Assembly: GCF_000308495.1 (NCBI RefSeq)
Contig: NZ_BAFU01000019.1
Location: 59,770-123,769, forward strand
Source: Nocardia brevicatena NBRC 12119
GTDB taxonomy: Bacteria > Actinomycetota > Actinomycetes > Mycobacteriales > Mycobacteriaceae
Length of the DNA stretch: 64,000 bases
Direction: 5' to 3'
Under the pieces are notes generated by a model, which saw only the letters and a program-made list of their open reading frames with translations, did no database searches and had not been told where the DNA came from. Shown here piece by piece: positions 47,009 to 56,715 of the stretch. Made by a program: the position numbers and the translations under genes. Positions within the stretch are counted from its first letter, which is position 1; every line of letters starts with the position of its first letter.

Positions 47009-48370
47009 TCAGCGTGTGGGCGAACCGATAATGATGCTGCCCACGCTGCATTCCTCGAGCTCGTGCACGTTCGCGGCCGCGACGAAGGCAGCGGTATCGC
47101 CGAATCCCTGTGCGCATGCGCCCAGACCCATCGCCGTCGCGGTGAGATACATCGTCTGCATCAGCACCCCGACGTGTTTCAGGATGACCGCATAGGCGAC
47201 CCGCTCGTAGGTCCACATGACACGGCCGGACCGCGCCGCCATGATGATCAGCACCTGCGGTTCCGCGCCCTCCGTCAAGGTGGCCGAGGTGGACTTGATC
47301 AATTTCCGCACCGCCACCGATTCCGCGTCCGCCACCGGGCGCAGCACATGGTCGAACGAATCGTAGTGGTACATACCCGGTGCCAGGCCCGCGATATTGC
47401 GCACCACCGGATACAGCTCGAGCTCGTACACGCTCCCGCCCGAGGGATAGGGACGTGACACCAGCTCCTCGCCCGGCGCGGGGGAGCGGGTCTCGCGAGT
47501 GCGTGCGGTGCGGTACAGCAGCTCACCCAGCTGTTCGGCGGTGATCGGATGCGCGTCGTCGAAAGCCCGGGTGGACACTCGATCTTCCAGCACCGCGGTG
47601 AAGGAGCGATCGCCGTGACGCAATGCCGCCAGGTCGGGGGTGTGCAGGGCGACCGGCTCGCCGGGATAGGCGGGTTTGCGGGCCGGCGGTTGCGGGAACC
47701 GCGATTTCGCCCATTTCGTGGGGCCGAAATGTTCCCAGTTCACGACCCGGTCGCCGAGCGTGCTGCGGCGGTGGAACCACAGATCGGCGGTATTCCAGCT
47801 ACGGGTGGCGAACCGCTGATCCTCGTCGGCGATGACAGTGAAACCGCCGCGGTGCAGATCGGCCGCGAGGCGGGCGACCAGATCGTCGGGCAGCGTCGTC
47901 TCGTTCGGTTCCTGCCCGCCCAGTAAGGCCAGCACTCGTGGGTCGTGGATGTGGATATCACACCACGACAGCGGATGTTCGAGTACGAAACCACCGGCTT
48001 CTCGATGCAGGACGGCGAATTTCGACAGCGCTCCCGGCGACGGCGCGGAACCTGTGGGCGGGGCGGGCGGTGTCGAGAACGGGGTGACGGTGTACAGCTC
48101 ATGGTCACCGTCGAGGACCGTGACCGCCAGCCATCCGTCCGCGGTCAGTTCGCCCATCAATTCGACGACAGCCGGGTCGCCGGCCAGTTCGTCCAGTGTC
48201 GACGGGCCGCGGTTGAGGATTTTCAGCGCCGTGAGCCGAGTCGCGCTCAGGCCGGTGAGTCTTCTGCTGTGTGGGGGGTTCAACAACACCGCGCCGTTGG
48301 GCACGGTGAGACAGGTGACGCCGGGACGCAGTGCATACCGGAGCCGTTGGTGACGGGTGGCGGTGGACAA
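47009..48370 (-). CDS. SagB/ThcOx-type FMN dehydrogenase (azoline oxidase candidate)
   Basis: The 453-residue protein has a C-terminal nitroreductase-like FMN domain of the SagB type: DRVSTRAFDDAHPITAEQL, RPYPSGGSVYELELYPVV near 310, and TATAMGLGACAQGFGD near 425. The N-terminal 200 residues are a separate winged-helix-like region. SagB enzymes oxidise thiazoline/oxazoline rings to thiazole/oxazole; here it probably acts on the ring made by the cyclization domain at 17229, since nocobactin-type siderophores contain an oxazole (inference). The start is TTG at 48370 with GGAGG 6 nt upstream. It is convergent with the exporter operon. Confidence 0.78.
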   Translation of the reverse strand: MSTATRHQRLRYALRPGVTCLTVPNGAVLLNPPHSRRLTGLSATRLTALKILNRGPSTLDELAGDPAVVELMGELTADGWLAVTVLDGDHELYTVTPFSTPPAPPTGSAPSPGALSKFAVLHREAGGFVLEHPLSWCDIHIHDPRVLALLGGQEPNETTLPDDLVARLAADLHRGGFTVIADEDQRFATRSWNTADLWFHRRSTLGDRVVNWEHFGPTKWAKSRFPQPPARKPAYPGEPVALHTPDLAALRHGDRSFTAVLEDRVSTRAFDDAHPITAEQLGELLYRTARTRETRSPAPGEELVSRPYPSGGSVYELELYPVVRNIAGLAPGMYHYDSFDHVLRPVADAESVAVRKLIKSTSATLTEGAEPQVLIIMAARSGRVMWTYERVAYAVILKHVGVLMQTMYLTATAMGLGACAQGFGDTAAFVAAANVHELEECSVGSIIIGSPTR

Positions 48371-48403
48371 GCGAGACCTCCGCGGTGGGATCGACTTGGA
48401 CGG

Positions 48404-49381
48404 CTATTTCGCGGCGTTGACCAGGGCCGGCTCGAGTTTGTCGAGAATGTGGGGCAGGGAGAGCGCTGTCGGTTGGTTCACGGCGCTTATCTCGACATTG
48501 TCGAAGAAGACCACGGCGTTTTTGCGCACCGAGGGCAGGTCCGCATAGCCCGGCAGTTGCCGGTACCGCTCGTCCATACCGGTCGAGTATCCGGCGATCA
48601 GCAGGTCGGCCGTGAGCTCGTCGACCCGTTCCGGGGACAGGCCGGCTCGGCCGCCATTGGACGGCAGGGCCTTGATGTTCTCCGGGATATCCATCCCCAA
48701 GCGGGTGAAGACCTGCCCGGACCCGTCCTCGGGGTCGTTGAGCACCATGAGTTGAGTGGGTCCGGCGAGCCAACTGCTGACGAAGGTCTTTTCACGCAAA
48801 CCCGGGTTGGCCCGTGCGATACCGTCGATCTTGGCGTTCACCTCGGCGATCACCTTGTCGGCCTCGGCCTGTTTGTTCAGCACACGCCCCAGCGCGGTCA
48901 CCTGGTCCTGCCACGGGGTGACGGCGTCATCGGTCAACGCGGGCAGGGTGGGCGCGATCTTGGAAAGCTGGTTGTAGGTCTGCCGGTCGGCGATGAACGC
49001 ATCGGCCAGGATCAGATCGGGTTCCAGCGCCGCCACCTGTTCGGCGACGTTGCCGCCGGTCTCCAGCGCTTTCGCCGATTCCAGCGATTTCGGCTCCCAC
49101 GGCGGAGTGGTACGGGCCAGGGTTGCCACATTGTCGATATAGGCGATCGGGGTCACGCCCAGAACTTGGACGGTATCCAGCCACTGATTGCCCAGGGCGA
49201 TGATCTTCGTCGGGGTGCCTTCGACGACGGTTTCGCCGTGCGCGTGGGGGATGGTGATTCCCGCGTCACCGCCGGCCACGTCGTCCGTGGAGCCGCATCC
49301 GGCCAGTCCCAGGGCCAGCACTCCGGCGAGCGCGGTGATCACCGCCCGCATCCCACTGCGGGGTCTCCGTATCGCCTGCAT
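48404..49381 (-). CDS. Iron-siderophore ABC substrate-binding lipoprotein (FecB/FepB-like)
   Basis: The 325-residue product starts with a lipoprotein signal (ALAGVLALGLAGC, Cys about residue 28). The mature part has KIIALGNQWLDTVQVLGVTPIAY, EPDLILADAF and ADLLIAGYSTGM, typical of periplasmic-type iron-chelate receptors. GGAGG lies 7 nt before the ATG at 49381. It lies 33 bp upstream of the SagB-type gene on the same strand, so the two may be co-transcribed. Partner permeases are not next to it. Confidence 0.87.
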   Translation of the reverse strand: MQAIRRPRSGMRAVITALAGVLALGLAGCGSTDDVAGGDAGITIPHAHGETVVEGTPTKIIALGNQWLDTVQVLGVTPIAYIDNVATLARTTPPWEPKSLESAKALETGGNVAEQVAALEPDLILADAFIADRQTYNQLSKIAPTLPALTDDAVTPWQDQVTALGRVLNKQAEADKVIAEVNAKIDGIARANPGLREKTFVSSWLAGPTQLMVLNDPEDGSGQVFTRLGMDIPENIKALPSNGGRAGLSPERVDELTADLLIAGYSTGMDERYRQLPGYADLPSVRKNAVVFFDNVEISAVNQPTALSLPHILDKLEPALVNAAK

Positions 49382-49445
49382 CGTTACTTCCTCCTTCGCC
49401 GAGGAATCTCCTCGGAAGGGCGCCAAGAGCCCGTCTCAGCATAGG

Positions 49446-49464
49446 GCAGGCTTGGCTAACTCAG
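49446..49464 (-). promoter_or_regulatory. Weak iron-box-like sequence before the binding-protein gene
   Basis: GCAGGCTTGGCTAACTCAG (plus reading) matches the IdeR/DtxR consensus at about 12 of 19 positions, with only the GGCTAAC half well kept. It lies 65 bp before the minus-strand start at 49381. It is much weaker than the other boxes. Confidence 0.35.
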
Positions 49465-49552
49465 GGGCAATAGGGGGTGCGCACGATGCCCGCGGCCCGC
49501 GCCGGGGCTTTCCGGGGCTCCCGTCATAGCGCCCGGCTACGGAATCCGCTCG

Positions 49553-51592
49553 TCAGAGGGCGACCCGCTGCTCCGGCGGCAGGAACAGTTCGTCGGTCTC
49601 CACCACCCCGAACGTCCGGTAGAACTCCTCGATATTGCGGACCACCTGGTTGCATCGGAACTCGTCGGGGGAATGGGTATCGGAGGCGAGCAGCTGCTCG
49701 GTGACCTCCGGGGTCTGCTTACTGCGCCAGGTCCGAGCCCACGACAGGAACATGCTCCGGTAGTCGGGATTGTCGATACCGTTGCGCTGTTCGGCGATCC
49801 GGAACGCGGCCAGGGCGATCTGCAGGCCGCGCACATCCGCCAGGTTCTCCCCGACGGTGAGTTCGCCGTTCACATGCCGGTCGGGGCCCAGACCCTCGGG
49901 AACGAGCTTGTTGTACTGGTCGACCAACTGTTTCGCCTTGGCCTCGAAAGCGGTCCTGTCCTCGGGGGCCCACCAGTCGCGGCGGTTGCCGTCGCCGTCG
50001 TATTTGGAGCCCTGGTCGTCGAACCCGTGCCCGATCTCGTGGCCGATGATGGCGCCGACACCGCCGTAGTTCACCGCCGGTTCGGCGTCCTTGTCGAAGA
50101 ACGGGGGCTGCAGGAAGGCCGCGGGGAAGACGATCTGGTTGGTGGTGGCCGAATAGTAGGCGTTCACCGTCTGCGGTGACATGGCCCATTCGGATTTGTC
50201 CACCGGGGTGCCGAGTCGGTCGAATGAACGCTTCACTTCGAAATCGTTGACGGCACGCAGGGATTCGATGAGCTTGCCGCGGGTGATTTTCAACGTGGAG
50301 TAGTCCACCCACTTGTCCGGGTAGCCGATCTTGGCATCGATCTTGTCCAGTTTCTCGATCGATGCCCGCCGGGTCGGCTCGGTCATCCACGGCGAAGTGG
50401 TGAAGTTGTCCCGGTAGGCCGCCATCAGGTCGGCCACCATCTCCAGGGCGCGGTCCTTGGCCTCGGGCGGGAAATGCTTGTCCACATACAGTTTTCCGAG
50501 CTGTTCGCCCAGGTTCGAATCCACCGTCCCGACCGCCGACTTCCACAGCTCGGGACGTTCCTGCTGACCCGCCATGAGCCGGCCGTTGAAGTCGAAATTG
50601 GCGTCGGAGAATTCCTTCGGCAGATATTTGGCGTACTGCCGCAGCAGTTCCAGCCTCAGGAAAACGCGCCAGACGGCGATGTCGGTTTCGGCCCAGATCT
50701 TCCCGGCCTCGGTGATGAACGAGGGCTGGTTGACCACGATCTCGGCGAACAGTTCCTTGGGCCGGTCGGTGATCGCCGACAGCCAGGGCTCCCAGTCGAA
50801 CTGCGGCGCCAATGCCTTGGTCTGGTCCCAGGTGAGCCGGTTGTAGGTGGCGTCGGTATCGCGATTGCGCACATCGTCCCAGTGCGCGGCGGCGATCCGC
50901 TTCTCCAGGGCCAACTGGCGCTGTGCGATCCCTACCGGGTCCGGCAGTCCCGCGGCCTTGACGAGCCGCTCGGTGAAGGTCTGATAACCCGCCAACTGTT
51001 CGGCGTACTGGGGTTCGCGGTAGTACTGCTCGCCCAGACCGATACCGGACTGACCCATGGAGGCGATGTAGGCGGAGGAGTTCTTGCGGTCGATCCCGAC
51101 CCCGAACCCGATCAGCCCGGACAGCGGCAGCCGGCCCATCACCGCGGCCAGTTCGGGCTTGGTCTTCGCCGCATCGATCTCGGCGAACATCCCCTCCAGC
51201 GGTGTCAGACCCAGCCGTTCGATCTCGTCCAGGTCCATCCGGGCGTCGTACAGATCGCGGATCTGCTGCGCCTCCGAACCCGGCTCCGGATCGGAGATGG
51301 ATTCGATGATCTCGCGCAGCTGCTGCTGCACGCGCTCGTTCGCCTCGGAGAACGCACCGAAGGAGACCTTGTCCGGCGGCAGTTGGTACTCCCGCAGCCA
51401 CTTCCCGTTGACATGCCGGTAGAGGTCGTCCTGCGGCCGCACCACCGGGTCGGAGCCGCTCATATCGACCTTGGTCAGCGGCTTCTTCTTCTCCTCGGCG
51501 CAGGAGACGAGCACCGCGGCCGCGGGCACCACGCCCAGCGCGACCAGGAACGCGCGGCGGTCCAATACGAAGGGACGACCCGACGACGACAC
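49553..51592 (-). CDS. M13-family zinc metallopeptidase (neprilysin-like)
   Basis: The 679-residue protein begins with a Tat/lipoprotein-like leader ([20 protein letters not shown]) and carries the zinc motif HEIGHGFDD near residue 518 and the third ligand in GENLAD near 580. The C-terminal [15 protein letters not shown] is typical of M13. The likely location is the outer membrane face or the exterior. GTG 51592 is chosen: GAGGAAA lies 5 nt upstream and the leader starts well there. It is not obviously linked to the siderophore genes. It is divergent from the spc genes. Confidence 0.88.
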   Translation of the reverse strand: MSSSGRPFVLDRRAFLVALGVVPAAAVLVSCAEEKKKPLTKVDMSGSDPVVRPQDDLYRHVNGKWLREYQLPPDKVSFGAFSEANERVQQQLREIIESISDPEPGSEAQQIRDLYDARMDLDEIERLGLTPLEGMFAEIDAAKTKPELAAVMGRLPLSGLIGFGVGIDRKNSSAYIASMGQSGIGLGEQYYREPQYAEQLAGYQTFTERLVKAAGLPDPVGIAQRQLALEKRIAAAHWDDVRNRDTDATYNRLTWDQTKALAPQFDWEPWLSAITDRPKELFAEIVVNQPSFITEAGKIWAETDIAVWRVFLRLELLRQYAKYLPKEFSDANFDFNGRLMAGQQERPELWKSAVGTVDSNLGEQLGKLYVDKHFPPEAKDRALEMVADLMAAYRDNFTTSPWMTEPTRRASIEKLDKIDAKIGYPDKWVDYSTLKITRGKLIESLRAVNDFEVKRSFDRLGTPVDKSEWAMSPQTVNAYYSATTNQIVFPAAFLQPPFFDKDAEPAVNYGGVGAIIGHEIGHGFDDQGSKYDGDGNRRDWWAPEDRTAFEAKAKQLVDQYNKLVPEGLGPDRHVNGELTVGENLADVRGLQIALAAFRIAEQRNGIDNPDYRSMFLSWARTWRSKQTPEVTEQLLASDTHSPDEFRCNQVVRNIEEFYRTFGVVETDELFLPPEQRVAL

Positions 51593-51929
51593 AGGATTTC
51601 CTCTCCCGATGTGGCTTCTTCCCACACCCGTGTTCTCGGTGAACCAGCTCGCCCGAGGCTACCGGTGCGAGGGGCCGGCGTCCGGTCAATACTGGGAGGA
51701 CGGCCCGCCGCACGGACCCTGTCCCCCCGATTTCCTTCCGACCAGGGCGTTCGCTTACACTGGACCGGTTGCCTGCGGGAGCTGTACCCGCGATTCGGCC
51801 GCGAACCCCCAGTGGTTGATCCATCCGATCGAACGAAACCGCTGGCAGGCGCGCGTTCGGACGGCAACAGACCATGCCCGTCGGGTCGGCAATCCGGCGT
51901 GCTTTTACGTCCAGGTCGAGGAGGCTGAA
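51593..51929. other. Intergenic region between the peptidase and rplN
   Basis: The region holds the divergent promoters of the minus-strand peptidase and of rplN. TACACT at 51756-51761 fits a -10 element (TAnnnT) about 170 bp before rplN, and would give rplN-rpsZ their own promoter now that they are cut off from the S10 operon. No gene is seen. Confidence 0.45.
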
Positions 51930-52298
51930 GTGATTCAGCAGGAGTCGCGACTGCGCGTCGCCGACAACACGGGTGCGAAGGAAATCCTCTGCATCCGGGT
52001 GCTCGGTGGCTCGTCGCGCCGCTATGCCGGTATCGGCGACGTGATCGTCGCCACTGTCAAGGACGCCATCCCCGGCGGCAACGTCAAACGGGGTGACGTC
52101 GTCAAGGCCGTCGTGGTGCGTACCACCAAGGAACGGCGCCGTCCGGATGGTTCCTACATCCGTTTCGACGAGAACGCCGCCGTGCTCATCAAGGCGGACA
52201 ACGACCCGCGCGGCACCCGCATCTTCGGCCCGGTCGGCCGCGAGCTGCGCGACAAGAAGTTCATGAAGATCGTTTCGCTGGCCCCGGAGGTGCTCTGA
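51930..52298 (+). CDS. rplN: 50S ribosomal protein L14
   Basis: L14 lies at the subunit interface. The 122-residue product reads [19 protein letters not shown] and contains [13 protein letters not shown], both diagnostic. The GTG at 51930 follows GAGGAGG. In the standard order this gene comes directly after rpsQ; here 46 kb of other genes lie between. Confidence 0.97.
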   Translation: MIQQESRLRVADNTGAKEILCIRVLGGSSRRYAGIGDVIVATVKDAIPGGNVKRGDVVKAVVVRTTKERRRPDGSYIRFDENAAVLIKADNDPRGTRIFGPVGRELRDKKFMKIVSLAPEVL

Positions 52299-52299
52299 C

Positions 52300-52617
52300 A
52301 TGAAGGTGCACAAGGGCGACACCGTGCTCGTCATCTCAGGCAAGGACAAGGGTGCCAAGGGCAAGGTCATCCAGGCCTTCCCTAAGGAAAACCGGGTCCT
52401 CGTCGAGGGCGTGAACCGGATCAAGAAGCACGTCGCGAACTCGGCCAACCTGCGCGGCGCCTCTTCCGGCGGCATCGTGACCCAGGAAGCCCCCATCCAC
52501 GTGTCCAACGTGATGGTCGTCGACTCCGACGGCAAGCCGACCCGCATCGGCTACCGGACCGACGAGGAGACCGGCAAGCGGGTTCGGATCTCCCGTCGCA
52601 ACGGGAAGGACATCTGA
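52300..52617 (+). CDS. rplX: 50S ribosomal protein L24
   Basis: L24 is an assembly-initiator protein of the 50S. The 105-residue product starts [23 protein letters not shown], the KOW motif of the family, and has [11 protein letters not shown]. One base separates it from rplN. Confidence 0.97.
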   Translation: MKVHKGDTVLVISGKDKGAKGKVIQAFPKENRVLVEGVNRIKKHVANSANLRGASSGGIVTQEAPIHVSNVMVVDSDGKPTRIGYRTDEETGKRVRISRRNGKDI

Positions 52618-52618
52618 T

Positions 52619-53182
52619 ATGACCACCACCGAGAAGATCCAGCCCCGGCTGAAGGTGCGCTACCGCGAGGAGATCCGCGACGCGCTCAACGCCGAGTTCG
52701 AATACGCCAACGTCATGCAGATCCCGGGCGTGGTCAAGGTCGTCGTGAACATGGGTGTCGGCGACGCCGCCCGCGACGCCAAGCTGATCAACGGCGCGGT
52801 CGAGGACCTGGCCCTGATCACCGGCCAGAAGCCGCAGATCCGCAAGGCGACCAAGTCCATCGCCCAGTTCAAACTGCGCGAGGGCATGCCGATCGGCGCC
52901 AAGGTCACCCTGCGCGGTGACCGCATGTGGGAGTTCCTGGACCGGCTGGTGTCCATCGCCCTGCCGCGTATCCGCGACTTCCGCGGTCTGTCGCCGAAGC
53001 AGTTCGACGGCAACGGCAACTACACCTTCGGTCTGAACGAGCAGTCGATGTTCCACGAGATCGACGTGGACAAGATCGACCGCCCGCGCGGTATGGACAT
53101 CACTGTCGTCACCACCGCGACCAACAATGAAGAAGGCCGTGCCCTGCTGAAGCACCTCGGCTTCCCGTTCAAGGAGAACTGA
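52619..53182 (+). CDS. rplE: 50S ribosomal protein L5
   Basis: L5 binds 5S rRNA in the central protuberance. The 187-residue product has [16 protein letters not shown] and [20 protein letters not shown], and ends HLGFPFKEN, as in actinobacterial L5. It begins 1 nt after rplX. Confidence 0.97.
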   Translation: MTTTEKIQPRLKVRYREEIRDALNAEFEYANVMQIPGVVKVVVNMGVGDAARDAKLINGAVEDLALITGQKPQIRKATKSIAQFKLREGMPIGAKVTLRGDRMWEFLDRLVSIALPRIRDFRGLSPKQFDGNGNYTFGLNEQSMFHEIDVDKIDRPRGMDITVVTTATNNEEGRALLKHLGFPFKEN

Positions 53183-53185
53183 GCC

Positions 53186-53371
53186 ATGGCGAAGAAAGCT
53201 CTGGTCAACAAGGCCAACCGGAAGCCGAAGTTCGCGGTTCGCGCCTACACCCGATGCCAGCGTTGCGGGCGGCCGCACGCGGTGTACCGCAAGTTCGGGC
53301 TGTGCCGCGTGTGCCTGCGCGATATGGCGCACAAGGGCGAGCTGCCCGGCGTGCACAAGAGCTCCTGGTGA
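53186..53371 (+). CDS. rpsZ: 30S ribosomal protein S14, zinc-binding type
   Basis: The 61-residue protein contains two CxxC motifs (CQRCGR and CRVCLR), so it is the zinc-ribbon form of S14. Length and sequence ([21 protein letters not shown]) fit. In other actinobacteria rpsH follows; here a hairpin follows and unrelated genes start. It is the last ribosomal gene in the window. Confidence 0.97.
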   Translation: MAKKALVNKANRKPKFAVRAYTRCQRCGRPHAVYRKFGLCRVCLRDMAHKGELPGVHKSSW

Positions 53372-53407
53372 GCTGACGCGGCCACGCGCCGCCCGATCAA
53401 TACCGAA

Positions 53408-53440
53408 ACAGAGACCCGAGCCACTGGCTCGGGTCCCTGT
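53408..53440 (+). terminator. Intrinsic terminator after rpsZ
   Basis: GACCCGAGCC (53413-53422) pairs with GGCTCGGGTC (53426-53435), with flanking ACAG/CTGT able to extend the stem. It lies 37 bp after the rpsZ stop and would end spc transcription before any rpsH. Confidence 0.8.
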
Positions 53441-53538
53441 CGTGCGTAGGCGGAGACAGTTCCACCACCTTTGATGCGCTCGAGGGAAGTGCGATTTGTA
53501 GACCTTGGCCGGGGTACGGAATGCTTAAGCTTGTCGAT

Positions 53539-54129
53539 ATGACGACCGATCTGTCCGGCCACCTACCGCATCAGATGACCGAAGAGCAATACCGGCTGTT
53601 ACCCGCCGATATCGCACGTGAGATCGAGGTCGTGCACGGACATGTGATCGTCTGTGAGTCTCCGGTGCCCGAGCACAATCGGGTCGCGCGCAGACTCGCC
53701 GGAGCTATGGAGCAGCTACCGAGTACCGAGGAATGCGTACGCATGGAGACCGACATCGACGTCGTGCTCTGGCGGATTCCGAAGTTCACCTTCCGCCGTC
53801 CGGATGTCGTCGTCTACCGGTGCCTGCCCGAGCGCGGCGCCAAGCCCGAGGTCGGTGACGCGTTGGTTGTGGTGGAAGTGTCCTCGCCGTCCACAGCTGC
53901 CGAGGACCTTCTGGACAAGAAGGTGCAATATGCTCGCGCAGGCATTCCGCTGTACCTGGTCGTCCTCCTGGATACGAAATTCGATATCGAAGAAGTGCGC
54001 GAATTCCGGCTCGACGCGCACGCCGCGGAATACCGCCTGCACAATCTGCACCGCGACGGGTTTCTGCGACTCGAGCACGTCGTGGTGGGCGAAATCTCTT
54101 TCGCCCGGTTCGGCTGGGCCGCTTGCTGA
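53539..54129 (+). CDS. Uma2-family (DUF820) putative endonuclease
   Basis: The 196-residue protein has the pattern of the Uma2 family of the PD-(D/E)XK fold: EIEVVHGHVIVCESP near residue 29, RPDVVVY near 88, and VVVEVSSPSTAAEDLLDKKVQY near 113, where E/K residues of the nuclease core sit. TAAGCT (53526-53531) lies 7 nt before the ATG, which suits a leaderless message; an in-frame ATG at 53521 is upstream of that box. The family is common in Nocardia and Streptomyces; its role is not established. Confidence 0.78.
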   Translation: MTTDLSGHLPHQMTEEQYRLLPADIAREIEVVHGHVIVCESPVPEHNRVARRLAGAMEQLPSTEECVRMETDIDVVLWRIPKFTFRRPDVVVYRCLPERGAKPEVGDALVVVEVSSPSTAAEDLLDKKVQYARAGIPLYLVVLLDTKFDIEEVREFRLDAHAAEYRLHNLHRDGFLRLEHVVVGEISFARFGWAAC

Positions 54130-54151
54130 CGCCGGGCTCGTTGCGCTGTCG

Positions 54152-54358
54152 TCAGTGATGCGACTTGGTTGTGGTGACCGCCAGGAAGGCGTCCCATTCG
54201 GCAGGGGTGAAGATCAGAGCCGGGCCGGTGGGGTTCTTCGAGTCGCGGACGCCGACCATGCCGTCGGCGAAGTGGGCAACCTCGACACACTGGCCGTTCG
54301 ACTCGCTATAGCTGCTCTTAAACCAGCGTGCCATGGACGGGTCATCGGTCACCGTCAT
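54152..54358 (-). CDS. DUF397-domain small protein
   Basis: The 68-residue protein contains WFKSSYSESNGQCVEVAHF and VRDSKNPTGPALIFTPAEWDAF, the signature of DUF397. In actinomycetes such proteins are encoded next to XRE regulators of the WhiJ-like type and are thought to act with them. It starts inside the end of the XRE gene (overlap 17 bp). Confidence 0.88.
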   Translation of the reverse strand: MTVTDDPSMARWFKSSYSESNGQCVEVAHFADGMVGVRDSKNPTGPALIFTPAEWDAFLAVTTTKSHH

Positions 54359-55241
54359 AACTCCTTGCTACCCGGCGAAGCAGGTCTCGCGTCATCCTGT
54401 CGTCCAACGCCGTTTGGCGGATGGCGTCGGCCATCTCAGTGTAACGCTCTACCAGTTCGGGTTTCTCCAGGTAGAGGTCGCTGCTCATACCGCCATCGAG
54501 GTATACGACAGGCGGTTCGATCGGGTTGCCTTTGTTGTCATCACCGAAATCCAGGATCACGAACGAACCGTGCAAGATGCCGCGTGTGTAGCCGGCCGTG
54601 TACGGGTGTATTTGCAGGGTGATATTCGGTTTAGTGCTCATATCCGCAAGGTGGCGAAGCTGTGCTGCCATCACCTTCGGTCCGCCGACCATGCGGTGCA
54701 AGGCAGATTCGTCGAGAAGTACTTGTAGCTCGAGCGGTCTGGTCTTGCGGGTGACGACTACTTGCCTGCTGCGGCGCACTGTCACTCGTTGTTCGATGTC
54801 CTCAGTAGTCCCCTTGTATAGAAAAGTACTGATCAGGGCACGAGCGTAATCGGCGGTTTGGAGCAGGCCAGGAACTTGTACCGCGTACGTCACCAGCCGC
54901 CGAGCCGATCGTTCCATCCCGATGTACATGTTGAACGCGTCGGAGAACAGCCCGCCGAGCGGCGTCACCCCGTCTTCGTCCCTGGCCGACGCGGCACGAG
55001 TCGCCAGCCCGATGGCCTGTTCGGTTCGTTCCGCGTCCACCTCGTACAACATGCACAGTTCCCGCACGTCCTGTCTTCGAGGCTTCACGGCACGGCCGGT
55101 TTCCAGGCGCTGTAATCCGTTGAAGCTGAGCTGCACTTCCTTCGCGGCGGTGGCGATCGTCAAGCCCTGGCCTTCGCGGGCCTCGCGCAGAAATCTGCCC
55201 AGTTGGCGGCGCAGCAGTGTAGGTGACTCGTTCTCGGACAA
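54342..55241 (-). CDS. XRE regulator with DUF5753-type sensor domain
   Basis: The 299-residue protein has an N-terminal helix-turn-helix (LREAREGQGLTIATAAKEVQLSF, residues about 15-70) and a C-terminal ligand-binding-like domain beginning VPGLLQTADYARAL near residue 125. This is the standard WhiJ/BldB-associated architecture. It is followed by its DUF397 partner in an overlapping operon. A target promoter cannot be named. Confidence 0.85.
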   Translation of the reverse strand: MSENESPTLLRRQLGRFLREAREGQGLTIATAAKEVQLSFNGLQRLETGRAVKPRRQDVRELCMLYEVDAERTEQAIGLATRAASARDEDGVTPLGGLFSDAFNMYIGMERSARRLVTYAVQVPGLLQTADYARALISTFLYKGTTEDIEQRVTVRRSRQVVVTRKTRPLELQVLLDESALHRMVGGPKVMAAQLRHLADMSTKPNITLQIHPYTAGYTRGILHGSFVILDFGDDNKGNPIEPPVVYLDGGMSSDLYLEKPELVERYTEMADAIRQTALDDRMTRDLLRRVARSYDGDR

Positions 55242-55491
55242 GGGATCTCCTCAGGGATCTGGATCCGGACGTGCGAGCGATCTGAATCCATATCTATCGC
55301 AGATGCGCATGTCACCGTGCGACTTTCGATGAGTTGATTTGGATATTCACGTGTCCTGTATGTGACAGGTCCGGAGCTGGTGAGCTGTGGCTGCGCCCGA
55401 AAGTGGCGGGGTGGCTGTAGTCATAGTCCCGCTTCCCGCCGCTGTGAGCCCGGCGCATCGGTCGAATCCGTGAGAGATGAGGGGAAACGTT

Positions 55492-56007
55492 ATGAGGGGT
55501 GGCGCTTTCGAGGACACACCGGCGACGCGGTGCGCGTACTACCGCCGTGTTGGCGGGCTCGCCGCCGGTGTCGATCCGGGGACGGGCAGTATCTCGGTTC
55601 GGGCCGGAAGCGTATGGGGTCTGGGGATGCCCGCACATCTCGGGCAGCGTGTCCGTGACGAGCTCGGCCGTCACCGCTGCGCGTCCGGGCCGATCGTGGG
55701 CTATCCGCGTTCACGGACATGGACGTTTTTGGTTCGACCCGATCTGCCGGACTCGGCGGAATTGTTTGCTCGGCTGTACGGGGCCGGCGTGGCGGTATAC
55801 CGGACCGGGAGCGTGATTGCCCTGCCCTCTCCCGCTGATCGCCCTCCTACGGTGCGGTATTGGGTCGAGCGACCCCTCGATACCTTTCGGCCATCGGGGA
55901 CAGCGGTGGTCGCTGCGATCGGTCGTTGCGTCTCGGCCCGGGGGATCGGCTCGGCGTTGCTCACCATGGCGGGCGGCGCCGCGAACCCGAACAGGGGAAT
56001 GCGATGA
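55492..56007 (+). CDS. Hypothetical protein, first gene of a two-gene unit
   Basis: The 171-residue product starts MRGGAFEDTPATRCAYYRRV and has a central TFLVRPDLPDSAELFARLYGAGVAVYRTGS segment with a mixed alpha/beta look. I do not recognise a family. ATG 55492 follows GAGGGGAAAC, a fair ribosome site. The stop overlaps the next start (ATGA at 56004). It is divergent from the XRE/DUF397 pair, so it may be its target. Confidence 0.55.
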   Translation: MRGGAFEDTPATRCAYYRRVGGLAAGVDPGTGSISVRAGSVWGLGMPAHLGQRVRDELGRHRCASGPIVGYPRSRTWTFLVRPDLPDSAELFARLYGAGVAVYRTGSVIALPSPADRPPTVRYWVERPLDTFRPSGTAVVAAIGRCVSARGIGSALLTMAGGAANPNRGMR

Positions 56008-56534
56008 CTACCGAGCGTCATGTCGAGACGCCCGTTCCGACCGCGGCACTCGAAGCCGAGTTGCGTCTGCCGGATACCCGGGCATTCTTCGACGTGTTTA
56101 ACGCCCGCATTCGCCCCGCCGACGCGATGATGATCTTCGCGCTGCGGCTGCTGGATGTGTGGGTATGGCACTACGACGGCCGTAGACCGCGACGGCCGAT
56201 GCCCGCTCGGCTCGCTCAGCAGATGGACACATATGTCTGGGCCATCGACTGCTGTGTCGAGGACGCCCTGCGCAATGCGCGCGACAAGGGCTACCGGGTC
56301 GCACCCGACGCGCAGGCGATGCCGTATTCCTATGGCGAACTGGTGAGCTTGCTCGCGGCCGACTTCGTACAGTGTCTCCGGGAGCAAATGCAGCCGGACG
56401 GCATCACCGAGGAGCAGGTGCGCCACCATATCCGTCACCGGGAAGGATTCAACTCGGTCACGGCGGCGGTGGCTATCGGGCGGGTGTGGTTGAAGCCTCC
56501 GGCACCGGCTCACCCTCGGCGTACGGGGAAATGA
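56004..56534 (+). CDS. Hypothetical protein, second gene of the unit
   Basis: The 176-residue product begins MTTERHVETPVPTAALEAEL and is mostly helical with Trp-rich stretches (LRLLDVWVWHYDGRRPRRPM, MDTYVWAIDCCVEDALRNAR). No family is recognised. Overlap with the preceding gene implies co-translation. Nothing in 56535-56715 looks coding. Confidence 0.55.
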   Translation: MTTERHVETPVPTAALEAELRLPDTRAFFDVFNARIRPADAMMIFALRLLDVWVWHYDGRRPRRPMPARLAQQMDTYVWAIDCCVEDALRNARDKGYRVAPDAQAMPYSYGELVSLLAADFVQCLREQMQPDGITEEQVRHHIRHREGFNSVTAAVAIGRVWLKPPAPAHPRRTGK

Positions 56535-56715
56535 TCCCAACCGACCGTGACCACGTTGGGCAGCGCTGGAACGGTTCTTCACCGATTCCAACGGTGTATT
56601 CGAGTGGGCGAACCGCACCACCCCGGCCCGACACCCGGCACCACTTACGGTGGCGGGCCGCTATCGCCCCGTTCTATCGGCCGGAGGCAGCGGTCGACTC
56701 CGAGGAGATGGTCGT

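Noticed and set aside
47945-49444. Plus-strand open frame of 499 codons
   Set aside because: It is antisense to the SagB-type and siderophore-binding genes, which have strong motifs and ribosome sites.
15902-49464. Salicylate synthase, salicyl-AMP ligase and MbtH genes in the siderophore cluster
   Set aside because: No frame with chorismate-binding, full acyl-AMP ligase or MbtH motifs was seen; they must lie elsewhere if the product is salicylate-capped.
50474-51928. Plus-strand open frame opposite the M13 peptidase
   Set aside because: The minus strand carries HEIGH and GENLAD in the right places; the plus frame is a shadow.
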